Assembly: GCA_964370435.1 (NCBI GenBank)
Contig: CAYJJG010000004.1
Coordinates: forward strand, 55,347 to 119,346
DNA length: 64,000 bases
From: CALVGQ01 sp964370435
GTDB taxonomy: Bacteria > Bacillota_I > Bacilli_A > Erysipelotrichales > Erysipelotrichaceae
Reading direction: 5' to 3'
Below are positions 50,163 through 59,453 of the stretch, in pieces (positions within the stretch are counted from its first letter, which is position 1; each line of letters opens with the position of its first letter). A model generated the notes under the pieces. It saw only the letters and a program-made list of their open reading frames with translations. It ran no database searches and was not told the DNA's origin. Both the position numbers and the translations under genes were made by a program.

Positions 50163-51675
50163 AAAAAGTTTGAATTATTTATATATGTTGTTGATTATGC
50201 TAGTGGCTAGTGGGCTTTTAGTGTTATTGTCGCCAAATGCTAATTTTGCTGATTTTAATATTTTAGCAAATGTTAAAGTGAGTGAAAATTCTATTATTAG
50301 TCAAGAAGTTCATGGGTTACTTTCAGAGCCTAAAGAAGTGGTTAAAGTATACGATGCCGGCGCATTAATTGGTGTTGTGCAAGATTATACAATAATTGAG
50401 CAGATGCTAAAAGAAATATACGTGGAACAATATCAAGAGGATTTCCCTGATACCGTTATGGGTCTTGGTGAAGATATTTATATTTCATCAGAACTAAGTT
50501 CAATGGAATATGAAAATAAAGATATTGAGATTAGAGATTATTTAAGAGATAATGATTCCTTTTCGATCGAAACTAATCGCATTGAATTTCATGATGGACA
50601 AGGGGTCTATGCAACAATTTATGTGCGTGACATAGAAGATTTCTATGCAGCCCGTGATCGTTATTTACATAATTTTATTTCTGAAGAGACTTTAGAACTT
50701 ATTGGTGCTAATCAAAATATACCAGAGTTAATTACTTATGGTAGTAGAGAAATGAGTGTTGAGATAAAGGAAGATATGATTATTTCAAAGGGACTAGCCT
50801 CTCCTAGCAAGATTATGTCAAGTATGGAAGAAGTGCTGATGTATTTATCTTATGGTGAAGATGCAACACCTGAAATCTATGTGGTGCAACCTTATGATAC
50901 CATCCAGAGTGTTGGTACTAATAATGAAGGTTTTTTAACTGCTGAACAAATCGTGGCTATTAACCCAGAGGTGTTAAATGATGTAAATCAAGTTTTAGAA
51001 GTAGGACAAGAGCTAAACATACGCTATTTTGAATCTCCTATCACAGTTGAGGTTACTAAGGAGCTTATTACCAAGGAAATCGTGTATCCTGGACCCACTA
51101 CTTATTTAGAAGATTCTTCGGTGCGTGAAGGTATGAGTTATGTATCGGTATATGAAGAAAACGGTAGTAGGAATGTGCGTTATGAAGAACAATGGATTAA
51201 TGGTATATTGGTCGGTGCTGAAGAAATTTCTAGTATTGTGACACAACCGGCAGTAGACCGTGTTGAATATTATGGAACAAAATATATTGCTGGAGTTGGT
51301 ACAGGAAGCTTTAGATGGCCTGCCAATAATGCAAGGATAAGCTGTGGTTGGTATTGTTATAGTGGACATGCAGCAATTGATATCGTCGATAGTTATAATC
51401 GCTATGGAAATGTTTATGCAGCTGATCGTGGCGAAGTTGTCTCGAATACATATAATAGTATTGGTGGATATTACATGATTATTGATCACAATAATGGTTA
51501 TGAAACTTACTATGGACACATGAGTTCACCGGGATATATGCCGGTAGGGACTAATGTAGAAAAGGGAGAAGTAATTGGAAAAATTGGAACAACTGGGAAT
51601 GTAACTGGACCGCATATTCATTTCTATGTGGAATATTATGGAAAGCGTTTAAATCCAACGTATCTGCTTCCGTAA
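50155..51675 (+). CDS. M23 endopeptidase with LysM-like and G5 domains
   Basis: A 506-aa exported or membrane-anchored wall hydrolase. N-terminal transmembrane segment (about 8-28), a region of unknown fold, a LysM-like segment (YVVQPYDTIQSVGTNN to LEVGQELNIRY) and a G5 domain (ITVEVTKELITKEIVYPGP region). The LytM/M23 peptidase domain is at about 385-505, with CYSGHAAIDIVD (His, Asp) and GPHIHFYVEY (HxH zinc motif). It cleaves peptide cross-links. It starts within the end of dnaB and is followed by walJ with a 1-nt overlap. Confidence 0.9.
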   Translation: MDKKSLNYLYMLLIMLVASGLLVLLSPNANFADFNILANVKVSENSIISQEVHGLLSEPKEVVKVYDAGALIGVVQDYTIIEQMLKEIYVEQYQEDFPDTVMGLGEDIYISSELSSMEYENKDIEIRDYLRDNDSFSIETNRIEFHDGQGVYATIYVRDIEDFYAARDRYLHNFISEETLELIGANQNIPELITYGSREMSVEIKEDMIISKGLASPSKIMSSMEEVLMYLSYGEDATPEIYVVQPYDTIQSVGTNNEGFLTAEQIVAINPEVLNDVNQVLEVGQELNIRYFESPITVEVTKELITKEIVYPGPTTYLEDSSVREGMSYVSVYEENGSRNVRYEEQWINGILVGAEEISSIVTQPAVDRVEYYGTKYIAGVGTGSFRWPANNARISCGWYCYSGHAAIDIVDSYNRYGNVYAADRGEVVSNTYNSIGGYYMIIDHNNGYETYYGHMSSPGYMPVGTNVEKGEVIGKIGTTGNVTGPHIHFYVEYYGKRLNPTYLLP

Positions 51676-52466
51676 TGATGAAGTTTGTAAGTCTATGTAG
51701 TGGTTCTAAAGGTAATTGTACAGTACTTTATTATAAAAATTATCATATTTTGATTGATTGTGGCAGTAGTCAAAAATATATTACGACACGTTTAAAAGAA
51801 TTGAATTTGTCAGTTGAAGATATTAACCTAGTGCTAATAACACATGCACATGGTGATCATGTTAAAAGCATTAAAATGTTTAAAGATAAAAAGATACTAA
51901 GTTGCTCAGAAGTGGACTATGCTCATCAAATTAATTATTTTAAGACGTTACTTTTTAATGGTTTAAAAATTACCGCAATTCCACTTTCACATGATAGTAA
52001 AAATACTTGTGGTTTTGTCTTTGAAAGTAATTTTGAAAAATTAGTATATATTACTGACACAGGGTATGTATCTAAAAAATTATATGCGTTAATTCATAAT
52101 GCAGATTATTATTTTATCGAGAGCAATCATGATGTCGCTATGTTGATGAAGACGAGTAGACCTTTTATATTAAAAAACAGAATACTTTCGGATAGTGGGC
52201 ATTTATGCAATGAGGACTGCACGAAAATTCTTAAACAAGTTATTGGCCCAAGCACAAAAGAAATTATATTAGCGCATTTAAGTGAAGAAGCAAACACTCC
52301 TTCATTAGCCTTTGAAACGGTAAATGCTATGATAAAAGAGCATTTATATAATACTATAGTAATAAAAATTGCACCACAATTTGAACTATGTAAAGGAGGA
52401 AGCTGGCATGAAGAAACTGAATATCCTATTGATAGCAATACTACTGGTATGGGTAACGTATCTTAG
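51675..52466 (+). CDS. walJ: Metallo-beta-lactamase fold hydrolase (WalJ/YycJ-like)
   Basis: A 263-aa MBL-fold protein: LCSGSKGNCTVLY and LITHAHGDHV (the HxHxDH metal motif), with IESNHD further on. YycJ/WalJ is encoded next to WalRK in many Bacillota and affects DNA repair and division control. WalR/WalK are not in this cluster; the neighbours are an M23 protein and an HtrA-like gene. Confidence 0.9.
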   Translation: MMKFVSLCSGSKGNCTVLYYKNYHILIDCGSSQKYITTRLKELNLSVEDINLVLITHAHGDHVKSIKMFKDKKILSCSEVDYAHQINYFKTLLFNGLKITAIPLSHDSKNTCGFVFESNFEKLVYITDTGYVSKKLYALIHNADYYFIESNHDVAMLMKTSRPFILKNRILSDSGHLCNEDCTKILKQVIGPSTKEIILAHLSEEANTPSLAFETVNAMIKEHLYNTIVIKIAPQFELCKGGSWHEETEYPIDSNTTGMGNVS

Positions 52467-53478
52467 TTTTGAAATAAGCTTAATTCAAAATAACACAGTA
52501 GAAGTAATTGAAGAAACAACAATTATTGAAAACACAATAAATGGTTTTTCTTCTGATTTAACTGAAGTAATTGAAGATAATGCTCCTTATGTAGTGGGTG
52601 TCACAAGTAAACATCATGATGGTATGCTTCAAAGTGCAAGTGGAGTTATTTGGGATGTTATAGAAGGTGAAGTATATATTTTAACAAGTTTTTATTTATA
52701 TAATGAAAATGAAACTATAGAAGTAATCTTTGATAATGGTGATCGTTTTTCAAGTGAGATTGTAGGTGTTGATGAAGTAACCTCTATAATGCTTCTTAAA
52801 GTTATGCCAGGATTTAGTGTAGAAGCTATACATAAAAGCGATAGTAGTTTACTTAAAAATGGTGAATGGGTTATTGCGACAGGTAGTTCTCAAGTAAATG
52901 CAAATCAAGGTAATTTAGCGATAGGATTATTATCTAAAGTAAATTCGCTAACTATACTTGAGTTAGAAAACCAAAACATTGAATCATGGCAAACATTGAC
53001 GATGAAATCACAAATTGAAGTTGGCTCAGGATTACTAGGTGGACCACTTATTAATATGGCAGGGGAAATGGTTGGATTAAATTCGACACTAAGTGATGAA
53101 CTATCTAATTCCTCTACTCTTATTCCAGTAAATGAATTAAAAAAAATAACGAAACAACTTATTGAATTAGGAAGTGTAACACGACTAGATTTTGGAACTA
53201 CTGTATTAGATGTTGCAAATTTAGCTAATTATCAAAAAAGTAGTTTAGGAATTAATTTGGATATTACTTCAGGATTATATATCGAGCAAATAGAAGAGAA
53301 TTCTATCGCAAGTGAACTAGGCATTAAAGAAGGTGATATTTTAATAATGATTGATGAAACTAATTTAACTAATTTTGATGCTTATCGTGATTTTTTGTAT
53401 GACCAGCTTTTGTTTGAAAAAGTCACAGTGATACGAAATAATGAAAACATAGATTTATTGGGAAGTGTTGATGATTAA
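52408..53478 (+). CDS. HtrA-like trypsin-fold protein with lost catalytic triad, plus PDZ domain
   Basis: A 356-aa protein with an N-terminal transmembrane anchor (about 4-24), trypsin-like fold (about 55-255) and C-terminal PDZ (about 270-350, GLYIEQIEENSIASELGIKEGD). The position between walJ and rlmH is that of HtrC/YyxA. At the expected catalytic His it has LTSFYL (TNxHVV in HtrA), at the Asp EVTSIML (sDiAvLK), and at the Ser GLLGGPL instead of GNSGGPL. All three residues appear to be replaced, so a pseudoprotease is inferred. The ATG at 52408 follows AGGAGG and lies inside walJ. Confidence 0.82.
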   Translation: MKKLNILLIAILLVWVTYLSFEISLIQNNTVEVIEETTIIENTINGFSSDLTEVIEDNAPYVVGVTSKHHDGMLQSASGVIWDVIEGEVYILTSFYLYNENETIEVIFDNGDRFSSEIVGVDEVTSIMLLKVMPGFSVEAIHKSDSSLLKNGEWVIATGSSQVNANQGNLAIGLLSKVNSLTILELENQNIESWQTLTMKSQIEVGSGLLGGPLINMAGEMVGLNSTLSDELSNSSTLIPVNELKKITKQLIELGSVTRLDFGTTVLDVANLANYQKSSLGINLDITSGLYIEQIEENSIASELGIKEGDILIMIDETNLTNFDAYRDFLYDQLLFEKVTVIRNNENIDLLGSVDD

Positions 53479-53947
53479 AGTAGTTGCAGTAGGTAAGTGT
53501 AAAGAAAAAGCTTTAGTGTCTTGTATTGATGAATATTTGAAGCGTTTAAAAGTGTATACTAAATTAACTATTGTGGAAGTAGATGAAGTGATGATTCCAC
53601 AATCTAATTCAGAAGCACAAAATGAAGAGGCTAAAATTAAAGAAGGAAAGAGTCTTCTTGCTAAAATAACAAATGATGAATACGTGATTGTTTTAGATTT
53701 ACATGGAATATCAATAACCTCAGAAGGATTTGCAAAAAAGATAGATGAAGTACAAACCTACAAGACTCCTAATATTACCTTTTTGATCGGCGGAAGTTTG
53801 GGAATAAGTGATGAAATTATTCAAAGAGCAAATTTTAGATGGAAGTTATCTGATTGTACCTTTACTCATCAAATGTGTAGATATCTACTAATAGAACAAA
53901 TTTACCGTGCATATAAAATTTTAAGAAATGAGCCTTATCATAAGTAA
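53471..53947 (+). CDS. rlmH: 23S rRNA pseudouridine-1915 N3-methyltransferase RlmH
   Basis: A 158-aa SPOUT enzyme (former OrfX). Motifs: IKVVAVGKCKEKAL, DLHGISITSEGFA and FLIGGSLGIS; the C-terminus ends ILRNEPYHK as in all RlmH. The ATG at 53471 is preferred over the upstream GTG. It overlaps the HtrA-like gene by 8 nt. In staphylococci its 3' end is the SCCmec attachment site; nothing mobile is inserted here. Confidence 0.95.
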   Translation: MIKVVAVGKCKEKALVSCIDEYLKRLKVYTKLTIVEVDEVMIPQSNSEAQNEEAKIKEGKSLLAKITNDEYVIVLDLHGISITSEGFAKKIDEVQTYKTPNITFLIGGSLGISDEIIQRANFRWKLSDCTFTHQMCRYLLIEQIYRAYKILRNEPYHK

Positions 53948-53980
53948 ATAAGGCATAAAAAAGCAATTTAAGAAAGTATG

Positions 53981-54014
53981 AAAAGTTATATTTTGTAAAA
54001 ATATAACTTTTTTT
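53981..54014 (+). terminator. Intrinsic terminator after rlmH
   Basis: Stem AAAGTTATATTTT/AAATATAACTTT with a short loop and a T-run. Further on, a TCACTGA-N9-TCAGTGA dyad (54112-54134) precedes the next gene and may be its operator. Confidence 0.75.
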
Positions 54015-54188
54015 GCAATAAAAGACTCCGATTATGCATTAATAGAGTGAATGGTTAAGGGAGCTGAACAAAAAGAACTCTGAAAAAAGATATTAAAGTA
54101 ACTATTCGAAATCACTGAAGGTGCACATCAGTGAAAATCTAGTATAAAATTTAAAATTGAATATAAATTAAATAGGAGGATAACAAAC

Positions 54189-55214
54189 ATGAATAACGAA
54201 AAAATTATACAAAAAATTCGTGAAACGCTTGTATCCATCATGTCAAAAGATAGCTTTCATGTTATCCTTCGTGCTTGCGAAGAAATTGATAAAAAAAGAA
54301 AGATTGAGGAAAAGATAATGAACAAAAATATATTTACATGGCCACAATTTGCAATGGCATTAGGATTAGCAGCAGCAGTAATACTTGGAGGGATGTATAC
54401 AATAAATACTCCAGTTCAAGCATTAACAATTATGTTGGATGTAAATCCAAGTATTAGTTTAGAAGCAGAAGATGGAAAGATTGTAGCAATTAAAGCAGAA
54501 AACGATGATGCAGAAATAATCTTAGGTGATTTAGATTTAGTTGGCGTAGATGCAGAAGTAGCAGTAAATACTTTAGTAGAAGCAATGTTAGAAAATGGTT
54601 ATATTAGTGAAACACAAAATACGGTATTATTATCAGTAGATGGTGATGATGACGATGAACTAGCAGTTTCTCTATCAAAAGAAGTTCAAACAATTCTATC
54701 AGGAGCATCAATTGAAGGTGCTGTTATATATCAAGATCTAGATGACGATGATGATTTAGAAGAGTTAGCAAATGCTAATGCCATATCAATGGGTAAAGCA
54801 AGTTTAATCGAAAATTTAATGGAAATGGACGAAACATTAGTGTTTGAAGAATTAGCTCCACTTTCAGTTAATCAATTAGGTTTATTACTACAAACAAAAT
54901 CAGCAGCATTCCCTAAACAAGTACAACAACAAGGAAGTTCAAATAGCGGATCATATTTAACAAGTGAAGAAGTAACAGCTCTTGCATTAAACTACTTTGG
55001 ATTAAATAGCAGCATGATTACAGATTTAGAAGTAGAATTTGATGTAGAAGATGGAATCTTTACTTATGAAGTAGAAATCGAAACAGCAGAAGGTGAATTT
55101 GAAGTAGATATTAATGCCTTAACTGGTGAAATTATTGAAGTTGAAATTGATGATAACGATGACGATAACGATGATGACGATGATGATAACGATGACTCTG
55201 ATGACAATGAATAA
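54189..55214 (+). CDS. Orphan RsgI-like membrane protein with PepSY domain and Asp-rich tail
   Basis: A 341-aa protein. A short cytoplasmic N-terminus (about 1-50), one transmembrane helix (about 53-72), then an RsgI-middle-type extracytoplasmic domain starting ALTIMLDVNPSISLEAEDGK. A PepSY-like domain (about 255-320, LTSEEVTALALNYFG to VDINALTGEIIEVEID) follows, ending in a 20-residue Asp/Asn-rich tail. RsgI proteins are anti-sigma factors of SigI, but no sigI gene is adjacent and no clear N-terminal RsgI_N domain is present. Calcium or metal binding by the tail is plausible. Confidence 0.75.
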   Translation: MNNEKIIQKIRETLVSIMSKDSFHVILRACEEIDKKRKIEEKIMNKNIFTWPQFAMALGLAAAVILGGMYTINTPVQALTIMLDVNPSISLEAEDGKIVAIKAENDDAEIILGDLDLVGVDAEVAVNTLVEAMLENGYISETQNTVLLSVDGDDDDELAVSLSKEVQTILSGASIEGAVIYQDLDDDDDLEELANANAISMGKASLIENLMEMDETLVFEELAPLSVNQLGLLLQTKSAAFPKQVQQQGSSNSGSYLTSEEVTALALNYFGLNSSMITDLEVEFDVEDGIFTYEVEIETAEGEFEVDINALTGEIIEVEIDDNDDDNDDDDDDNDDSDDNE

Positions 55215-55229
55215 TTATTAAAAATCAAC

Positions 55230-55260
55230 AAATACTATATCTAAGGATATGGTATTTTTT
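55230..55260 (+). terminator. Intrinsic terminator
   Basis: Stem AAATACTATATC/GATATGGTATTT followed by a T-run, after the RsgI-like gene. Confidence 0.75.
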
Positions 55261-55373
55261 AATTAATGATGTTTATTTATCTTTAATTTTTTTAAGGATA
55301 ATGCAATTTTTAATAATTAGAAATTATAATTGCCATTTTTCCTATAAGGATATTAACTTTAATAAGTTTATTC

Positions 55374-55402
55374 TTGTAAACACTTTTAAAATAAGTTAAA
55401 AT
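55374..55402 (+). promoter_or_regulatory. Promoter of ptsH
   Basis: TTGTAA (55374-55379), a 17-nt spacer, and TAAAAT (55397-55402), ahead of an AGGAGGA site at 55417-55423. Confidence 0.65.
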
Positions 55403-55430
55403 GAAGATAGTTAGTACAGGAGGAATGACA

Positions 55431-55697
55431 ATGAAACAAATTTCAGTAACTGTGATTGATCCAGTTGGATTACACGCTAGACCAGCAACGGTAGCAGTAA
55501 ATGCAGCTAGTAAATTTAAAAGTGAAGTAAAGGTAGCTTATAAAGGACGTTCAGTAAATATGAAGTCAATTATGGGTGTTATGTCTTTAGGAATCCCAAC
55601 TCAATCAGAAGTAACTATTACTTGTGAAGGTGAAGATGAAGATGTAGCTATCAACACTATTGAAGAAGTATTACGCACACAAAAAGTTATTGCTTAA
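55431..55697 (+). CDS. ptsH: Phosphocarrier protein HPr
   Basis: An 88-aa protein, the exact usual length. His15 in GLHARPATVAV accepts phosphate from enzyme I, and Ser46 in NMKSIMGVMSLG is the HPr kinase site used in catabolite repression. The ATG at 55431 is chosen because upstream in-frame ATGs (55401, 55425) are before or abutting the ribosome-binding site. The gene stands alone; ptsI is not next to it. Confidence 0.97.
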   Translation: MKQISVTVIDPVGLHARPATVAVNAASKFKSEVKVAYKGRSVNMKSIMGVMSLGIPTQSEVTITCEGEDEDVAINTIEEVLRTQKVIA

Positions 55698-55702
55698 TTA
55701 AT

Positions 55703-55726
55703 GAAACGACCTCATAGTAGGTCGTT
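55703..55726 (+). terminator. Terminator-like hairpin after ptsH
   Basis: Stem AAACGACCT/AGGTCGTTT, with a second hairpin at 55753-55773 (GGCAAAT/ATTTGTC) followed by a T-run. One or both end the HPr transcript. Confidence 0.65.
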
Positions 55727-55841
55727 TATGCATAATAAGCTATTTTAAAATAGGCAAATTATATAGATTTGTCTTTTTATTAAGTTTAATAAACTTTCAA
55801 ACTTAATATAACGCTTGCTATACTAATAAAAAATAATTTGA

Positions 55842-55847
55842 TATAAT
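55842..55847 (+). promoter_or_regulatory. Extended -10 promoter of the phosphoglucomutase gene
   Basis: TGATATAAT gives an extended -10 with no clear -35; an alternative promoter (TTCAAA, 17 nt, TATACT) lies about 20 nt upstream. The ribosome-binding site AAAGAGGA precedes the ATG at 55873. Confidence 0.5.
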
Positions 55848-55872
55848 TTAATTAACTGAAAAGAGGAATACT

Positions 55873-57561
55873 ATGAAAAGATACGATGACTGGCTTAAAC
55901 ATCCCAATCTTGATGTTGCTTTAAAAGAAGAAATGTTAAAAATGAATGAAGTGCAGATTGAAGATGCCTTTTATACTAATATTGAATTTGGTACTGCAGG
56001 GATGCGTGGTATCCTAGGTGCAGGGACTAACCGTATTAATGTACACACAATAAGAAAAGCCAATCAAGGCTTTGCACAATATATTATAGACCAAGGCCAA
56101 GAGGCGATGGAGCGTGGTGTTGCGATTGGGTATGACAATCGTCATCAATCCTATGAATTTGCTATGGATAGTGCAAGGCTGTTAGCTAAGAATAATATCA
56201 AAACTTATGTTTATGATACTTTGAGATCAACACCACAGCTTTCATATGCAGTACGATATCATCATTGCTTTGGAGGTATAATGATTACCGCAAGTCATAA
56301 CCCCAAAGAATATAATGGATATAAACTCTATGATGAACAAGGATGTCAATTAATTCCGGCACTGGCTAATCAAGTAATTAGCCATGTTAATGCTATTGAA
56401 GATGAATTAACATTAGATGTAAATCTTACTGATGAACAAGCTTCACTTATAAATATTATTAGTAAAGAGGTAGATGAAGCTTATTATCAAGAAGTTATTA
56501 AAATACAACTAAATGAAGACTTAGATAAATCAAATTTAGAAATTATATTTAGCCCTGAACATGGTACAGCTAATGTTCCAGTTCAAGAAATTTATCGTCG
56601 TCTTGGCTATAAGTGCATTCCTGTAATTGAACAATGTAGTCCAGATCCTGATTTCTCTAATACTACTACACCTAATCCAGAAGAAAAAGAGGCTTATACT
56701 ATGGCTATTGCCTATGCTAAGAATAATAATTCTGATTTAATTTTAGTATGTGATCCTGATGCTGATCGCATGGGTGTTGGAGTGCTTCATCAAAAAGAGT
56801 ATGTGTTACTTACTGGAAATCAAAGTGGAGCAGTGCTTATTGAATATATATTATCACAGTTATCTAATAAGGGCTTAATGCCAGCAAATCCGGTAATGTT
56901 TAATACTGTGGTTACTGGTGATTTAGGAGAAAAAATTGCTGCTAAATACGGTGTTGAAACAGAAAAAACTTTAACTGGATTCAAATTTATAGGGGAAAAA
57001 GTCGAAAAATATAGTCAAACTAAGGAAAAAAACTATGTTTTTGGATATGAAGAAAGCTATGGTTCTTTAATAGCTCCTTTTGTAAGAGATAAAGATGCAC
57101 CTCAAGCTTGTTTAATGTTGGCAGAGGCTGCATGTTATTACAAAGCACAAGGTAAAACTTTAGTTGATGTTTTAGAAGACTGCTATAAAGAACATTCAAC
57201 TTATGTTGAAACGCAGTTTTCAGTTACATTAGCTGGAAAAGAAGGTGCTCTACGTATTCAAGAAATTATGCAGTCACTTAGAAGCGAAGGATTAGATGCA
57301 ATTGCTGACGTAAAAGTTATTAAAATAGAAGATTATCTAACTGAAACTATTACTGCTGATAGTCAAACTACTTCATTAACAGGATTTACTAAGGCCGATG
57401 TTTTAAAATATTATTTAGAAGATGGTAGCTGGGTAGCGATTAGACCATCAGGAACTGAGCCTAAGTGCAAAGTATATTTCTGTGTATGTGGTCAAAATAA
57501 AGATTTAGTAGAACAAAAAACAACAATGTTCCATAATTATATGAAAAAAAAGGTGGCATAA
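55873..57561 (+). CDS. pgcA: Phospho-sugar mutase (alpha-phosphoglucomutase type)
   Basis: A 562-aa alpha-D-phosphohexomutase. The phosphoserine loop is ITASHNPKEYNGYK, the metal loop DPDADRMG, the sugar loop GYEESYGSL and the phosphate loop RPSGTEPKCKVYF. It interconverts glucose-6-P and glucose-1-P, linking glycogen metabolism to glycolysis. It lies directly upstream of branching enzyme, phosphorylase and pullulanase. A terminator-type hairpin overlaps its stop. Confidence 0.93.
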   Translation: MKRYDDWLKHPNLDVALKEEMLKMNEVQIEDAFYTNIEFGTAGMRGILGAGTNRINVHTIRKANQGFAQYIIDQGQEAMERGVAIGYDNRHQSYEFAMDSARLLAKNNIKTYVYDTLRSTPQLSYAVRYHHCFGGIMITASHNPKEYNGYKLYDEQGCQLIPALANQVISHVNAIEDELTLDVNLTDEQASLINIISKEVDEAYYQEVIKIQLNEDLDKSNLEIIFSPEHGTANVPVQEIYRRLGYKCIPVIEQCSPDPDFSNTTTPNPEEKEAYTMAIAYAKNNNSDLILVCDPDADRMGVGVLHQKEYVLLTGNQSGAVLIEYILSQLSNKGLMPANPVMFNTVVTGDLGEKIAAKYGVETEKTLTGFKFIGEKVEKYSQTKEKNYVFGYEESYGSLIAPFVRDKDAPQACLMLAEAACYYKAQGKTLVDVLEDCYKEHSTYVETQFSVTLAGKEGALRIQEIMQSLRSEGLDAIADVKVIKIEDYLTETITADSQTTSLTGFTKADVLKYYLEDGSWVAIRPSGTEPKCKVYFCVCGQNKDLVEQKTTMFHNYMKKKVA

Positions 57562-57579
57562 TTTAATTATGCCTTTTTT
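57555..57579 (+). terminator. Terminator overlapping the mutase stop codon
   Basis: Stem GGCATAAT/ATTATGCC with a TTA loop includes the TAA stop and is followed by a T-run. It would partly separate the mutase from the glg genes. Confidence 0.7.
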
Positions 57580-57608
57580 GCACCATTATATAGAGGAGAT
57601 GGCAGAAG

Positions 57609-59453
57609 ATGAATAATAAAATGCATGTAATTGAAAGTTTTCACCATGGACATAGTATCAATGCTTATGAACTATTTGGAGCTCACATTACCTTTGAGGA
57701 GAAACACGGAGTTCGATTTACAGTATGGGCTCCACATGCGACGAGTGTTCAAGTGATGGGTGACTTTAATGAATGGGGAAGAAAGCCAATAATCATGGAT
57801 AGAATTTCTTATGAAATTTTTAGTGTGTTTGTGCCAGATGTTAAAGAAGGAGCTTATTATCGCTATAATGTTGAGGGAAGTGATGGCTCATGGCAGCAAA
57901 AGAGTGATCCCTATGCTTTCTTTAGTGAAGTAAGACCAGGGACCAACAGTATTGTTTATGATATTAATCAGTATTCTTGGAAAGATAGTAAATGGATGAA
58001 TGCCCGCACTAAAAATTTTGATAGTGCATTAAATATATATGAAGTACATGTAGGGGCATGGATGTTTAAAGATGAGCATGTGATGAGTTATGATAATTTA
58101 ATAGATACTTTAATTCCTTATGTTAAAGAAAATGGATTTACTCACGTCGAATTTATGCCTTTGAATGAGCATCCTTTTGATGGTTCTTGGGGTTATCAAG
58201 CCAGTGGTTATTTTAGCTGTACATCACGATATGGAACACCTAAACAATTTATGAATTTTGTGAATGCAGCCCATAAAGCTAATATTGGGGTTATCATGGA
58301 CTTTGTGCCTGTTCACTTTGTAAAAGATCATCATGGGTTAGCTTATTTCGATGGACAACCGTGTTATGAATATCCACAGCTAGAAAATGCCTTAAGTCAG
58401 TGGGGAACTTTAAACTTTGATTTATGGAAAGAAGAAGTGCGTTCTTTTTTGATGAGTGCAGCCGCATTCTGGTTTGATGTATATCATATCGATGGTATAA
58501 GAATGGATGCAGTTAGTAATTTAATTTATTGGAACGGTGATAAAAATCGTGGTGTTAATGAAGGTGCACTAGCTTTTATTAGAAGAATGAATTATTATTT
58601 ATCACAAAAGTATCCTACCACAATGCTTATTGCAGAGGATTCTAGTGATTTCCCTAAAGTATGTGATGACACAGTATATATGGGATTAGGTTTTGATTAT
58701 AAATGGGATTTGGGTTGGATGAACGATACTTTAAAGTATTATAGTATTGATCCAATTTATCGTAAGTATAAACATAATACAATTACATTTTCAATGGCTT
58801 ATTATTATTCAGAAAAGTTTTTATTGCCGTTAAGTCACGATGAAGTAGTCCATGGCAAAGGCACTATTGTAGATAAAATGTGGGGAAGCTATGATCAAAA
58901 GTTCGCCCAAGTTAAAAATTTGTATCTTTATATGTATACTCACCCAGGCAAAAAACTCAATTTTATGGGTAATGAGATTGCGATGTTTAGAGAATTTGAT
59001 GAACATAAAGAAATGGATTGGTTTTTATTAAAATATCCAAGACACGATGTGTTTAATCAGTTTTTTAAAGATTTATCTTTATTATATCTTAAAAGTCCAG
59101 CACTCTGTGCTAAGGATTATGATCCTTTTTGTTTTCAGTGGATTGATGCTGATAATGCCGATCAATCCATCTATAGCTACATTCGCGAAGATGAACAACA
59201 TTTATATGTGATCGTATTAAATATGTTAGAACAAAGTTATGACAGCTATCGCATAGGAGTACCTTTACTTGGTAAATATTATGAAAAATTGAATAGTGAT
59301 CATGAGTGTTATGAGGGGAATAATAAAATTAATAGTAAACCAATAAATGCTAAAAAGATACCTGCTCATCGTCATCCTTATTCTATTGAGATAAGTATAG
59401 GTAGCTTTGCAGCAATGATTTTAAAAGTTAAAAAAAGTGGAGGAAACAAGTAA
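57609..59453 (+). CDS. glgB: 1,4-alpha-glucan branching enzyme
   Basis: A 614-aa GH13 enzyme creating alpha-1,6 branches in glycogen. CBM48 (about 20-115, FTVWAPHATSVQVMGDFN). Catalytic domain with EFMPLNEHPFDGSWGYQ, nucleophile Asp in DGIRMDAVSN, acid Glu in IAEDSSD and LSHDEVVHGKG. It is slightly shorter than the E. coli enzyme because an N-terminal extra domain is missing. It overlaps glgP by 1 nt. Confidence 0.95.
   Translation: MNNKMHVIESFHHGHSINAYELFGAHITFEEKHGVRFTVWAPHATSVQVMGDFNEWGRKPIIMDRISYEIFSVFVPDVKEGAYYRYNVEGSDGSWQQKSDPYAFFSEVRPGTNSIVYDINQYSWKDSKWMNARTKNFDSALNIYEVHVGAWMFKDEHVMSYDNLIDTLIPYVKENGFTHVEFMPLNEHPFDGSWGYQASGYFSCTSRYGTPKQFMNFVNAAHKANIGVIMDFVPVHFVKDHHGLAYFDGQPCYEYPQLENALSQWGTLNFDLWKEEVRSFLMSAAAFWFDVYHIDGIRMDAVSNLIYWNGDKNRGVNEGALAFIRRMNYYLSQKYPTTMLIAEDSSDFPKVCDDTVYMGLGFDYKWDLGWMNDTLKYYSIDPIYRKYKHNTITFSMAYYYSEKFLLPLSHDEVVHGKGTIVDKMWGSYDQKFAQVKNLYLYMYTHPGKKLNFMGNEIAMFREFDEHKEMDWFLLKYPRHDVFNQFFKDLSLLYLKSPALCAKDYDPFCFQWIDADNADQSIYSYIREDEQHLYVIVLNMLEQSYDSYRIGVPLLGKYYEKLNSDHECYEGNNKINSKPINAKKIPAHRHPYSIEISIGSFAAMILKVKKSGGNK

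Noticed and set aside
53471..54188. Insertion at the 3' end of rlmH (SCC-type attachment site)
   Set aside because: The rlmH end is followed by a terminator and a chromosomal-type gene; no recombinase or repeat of the end is seen.
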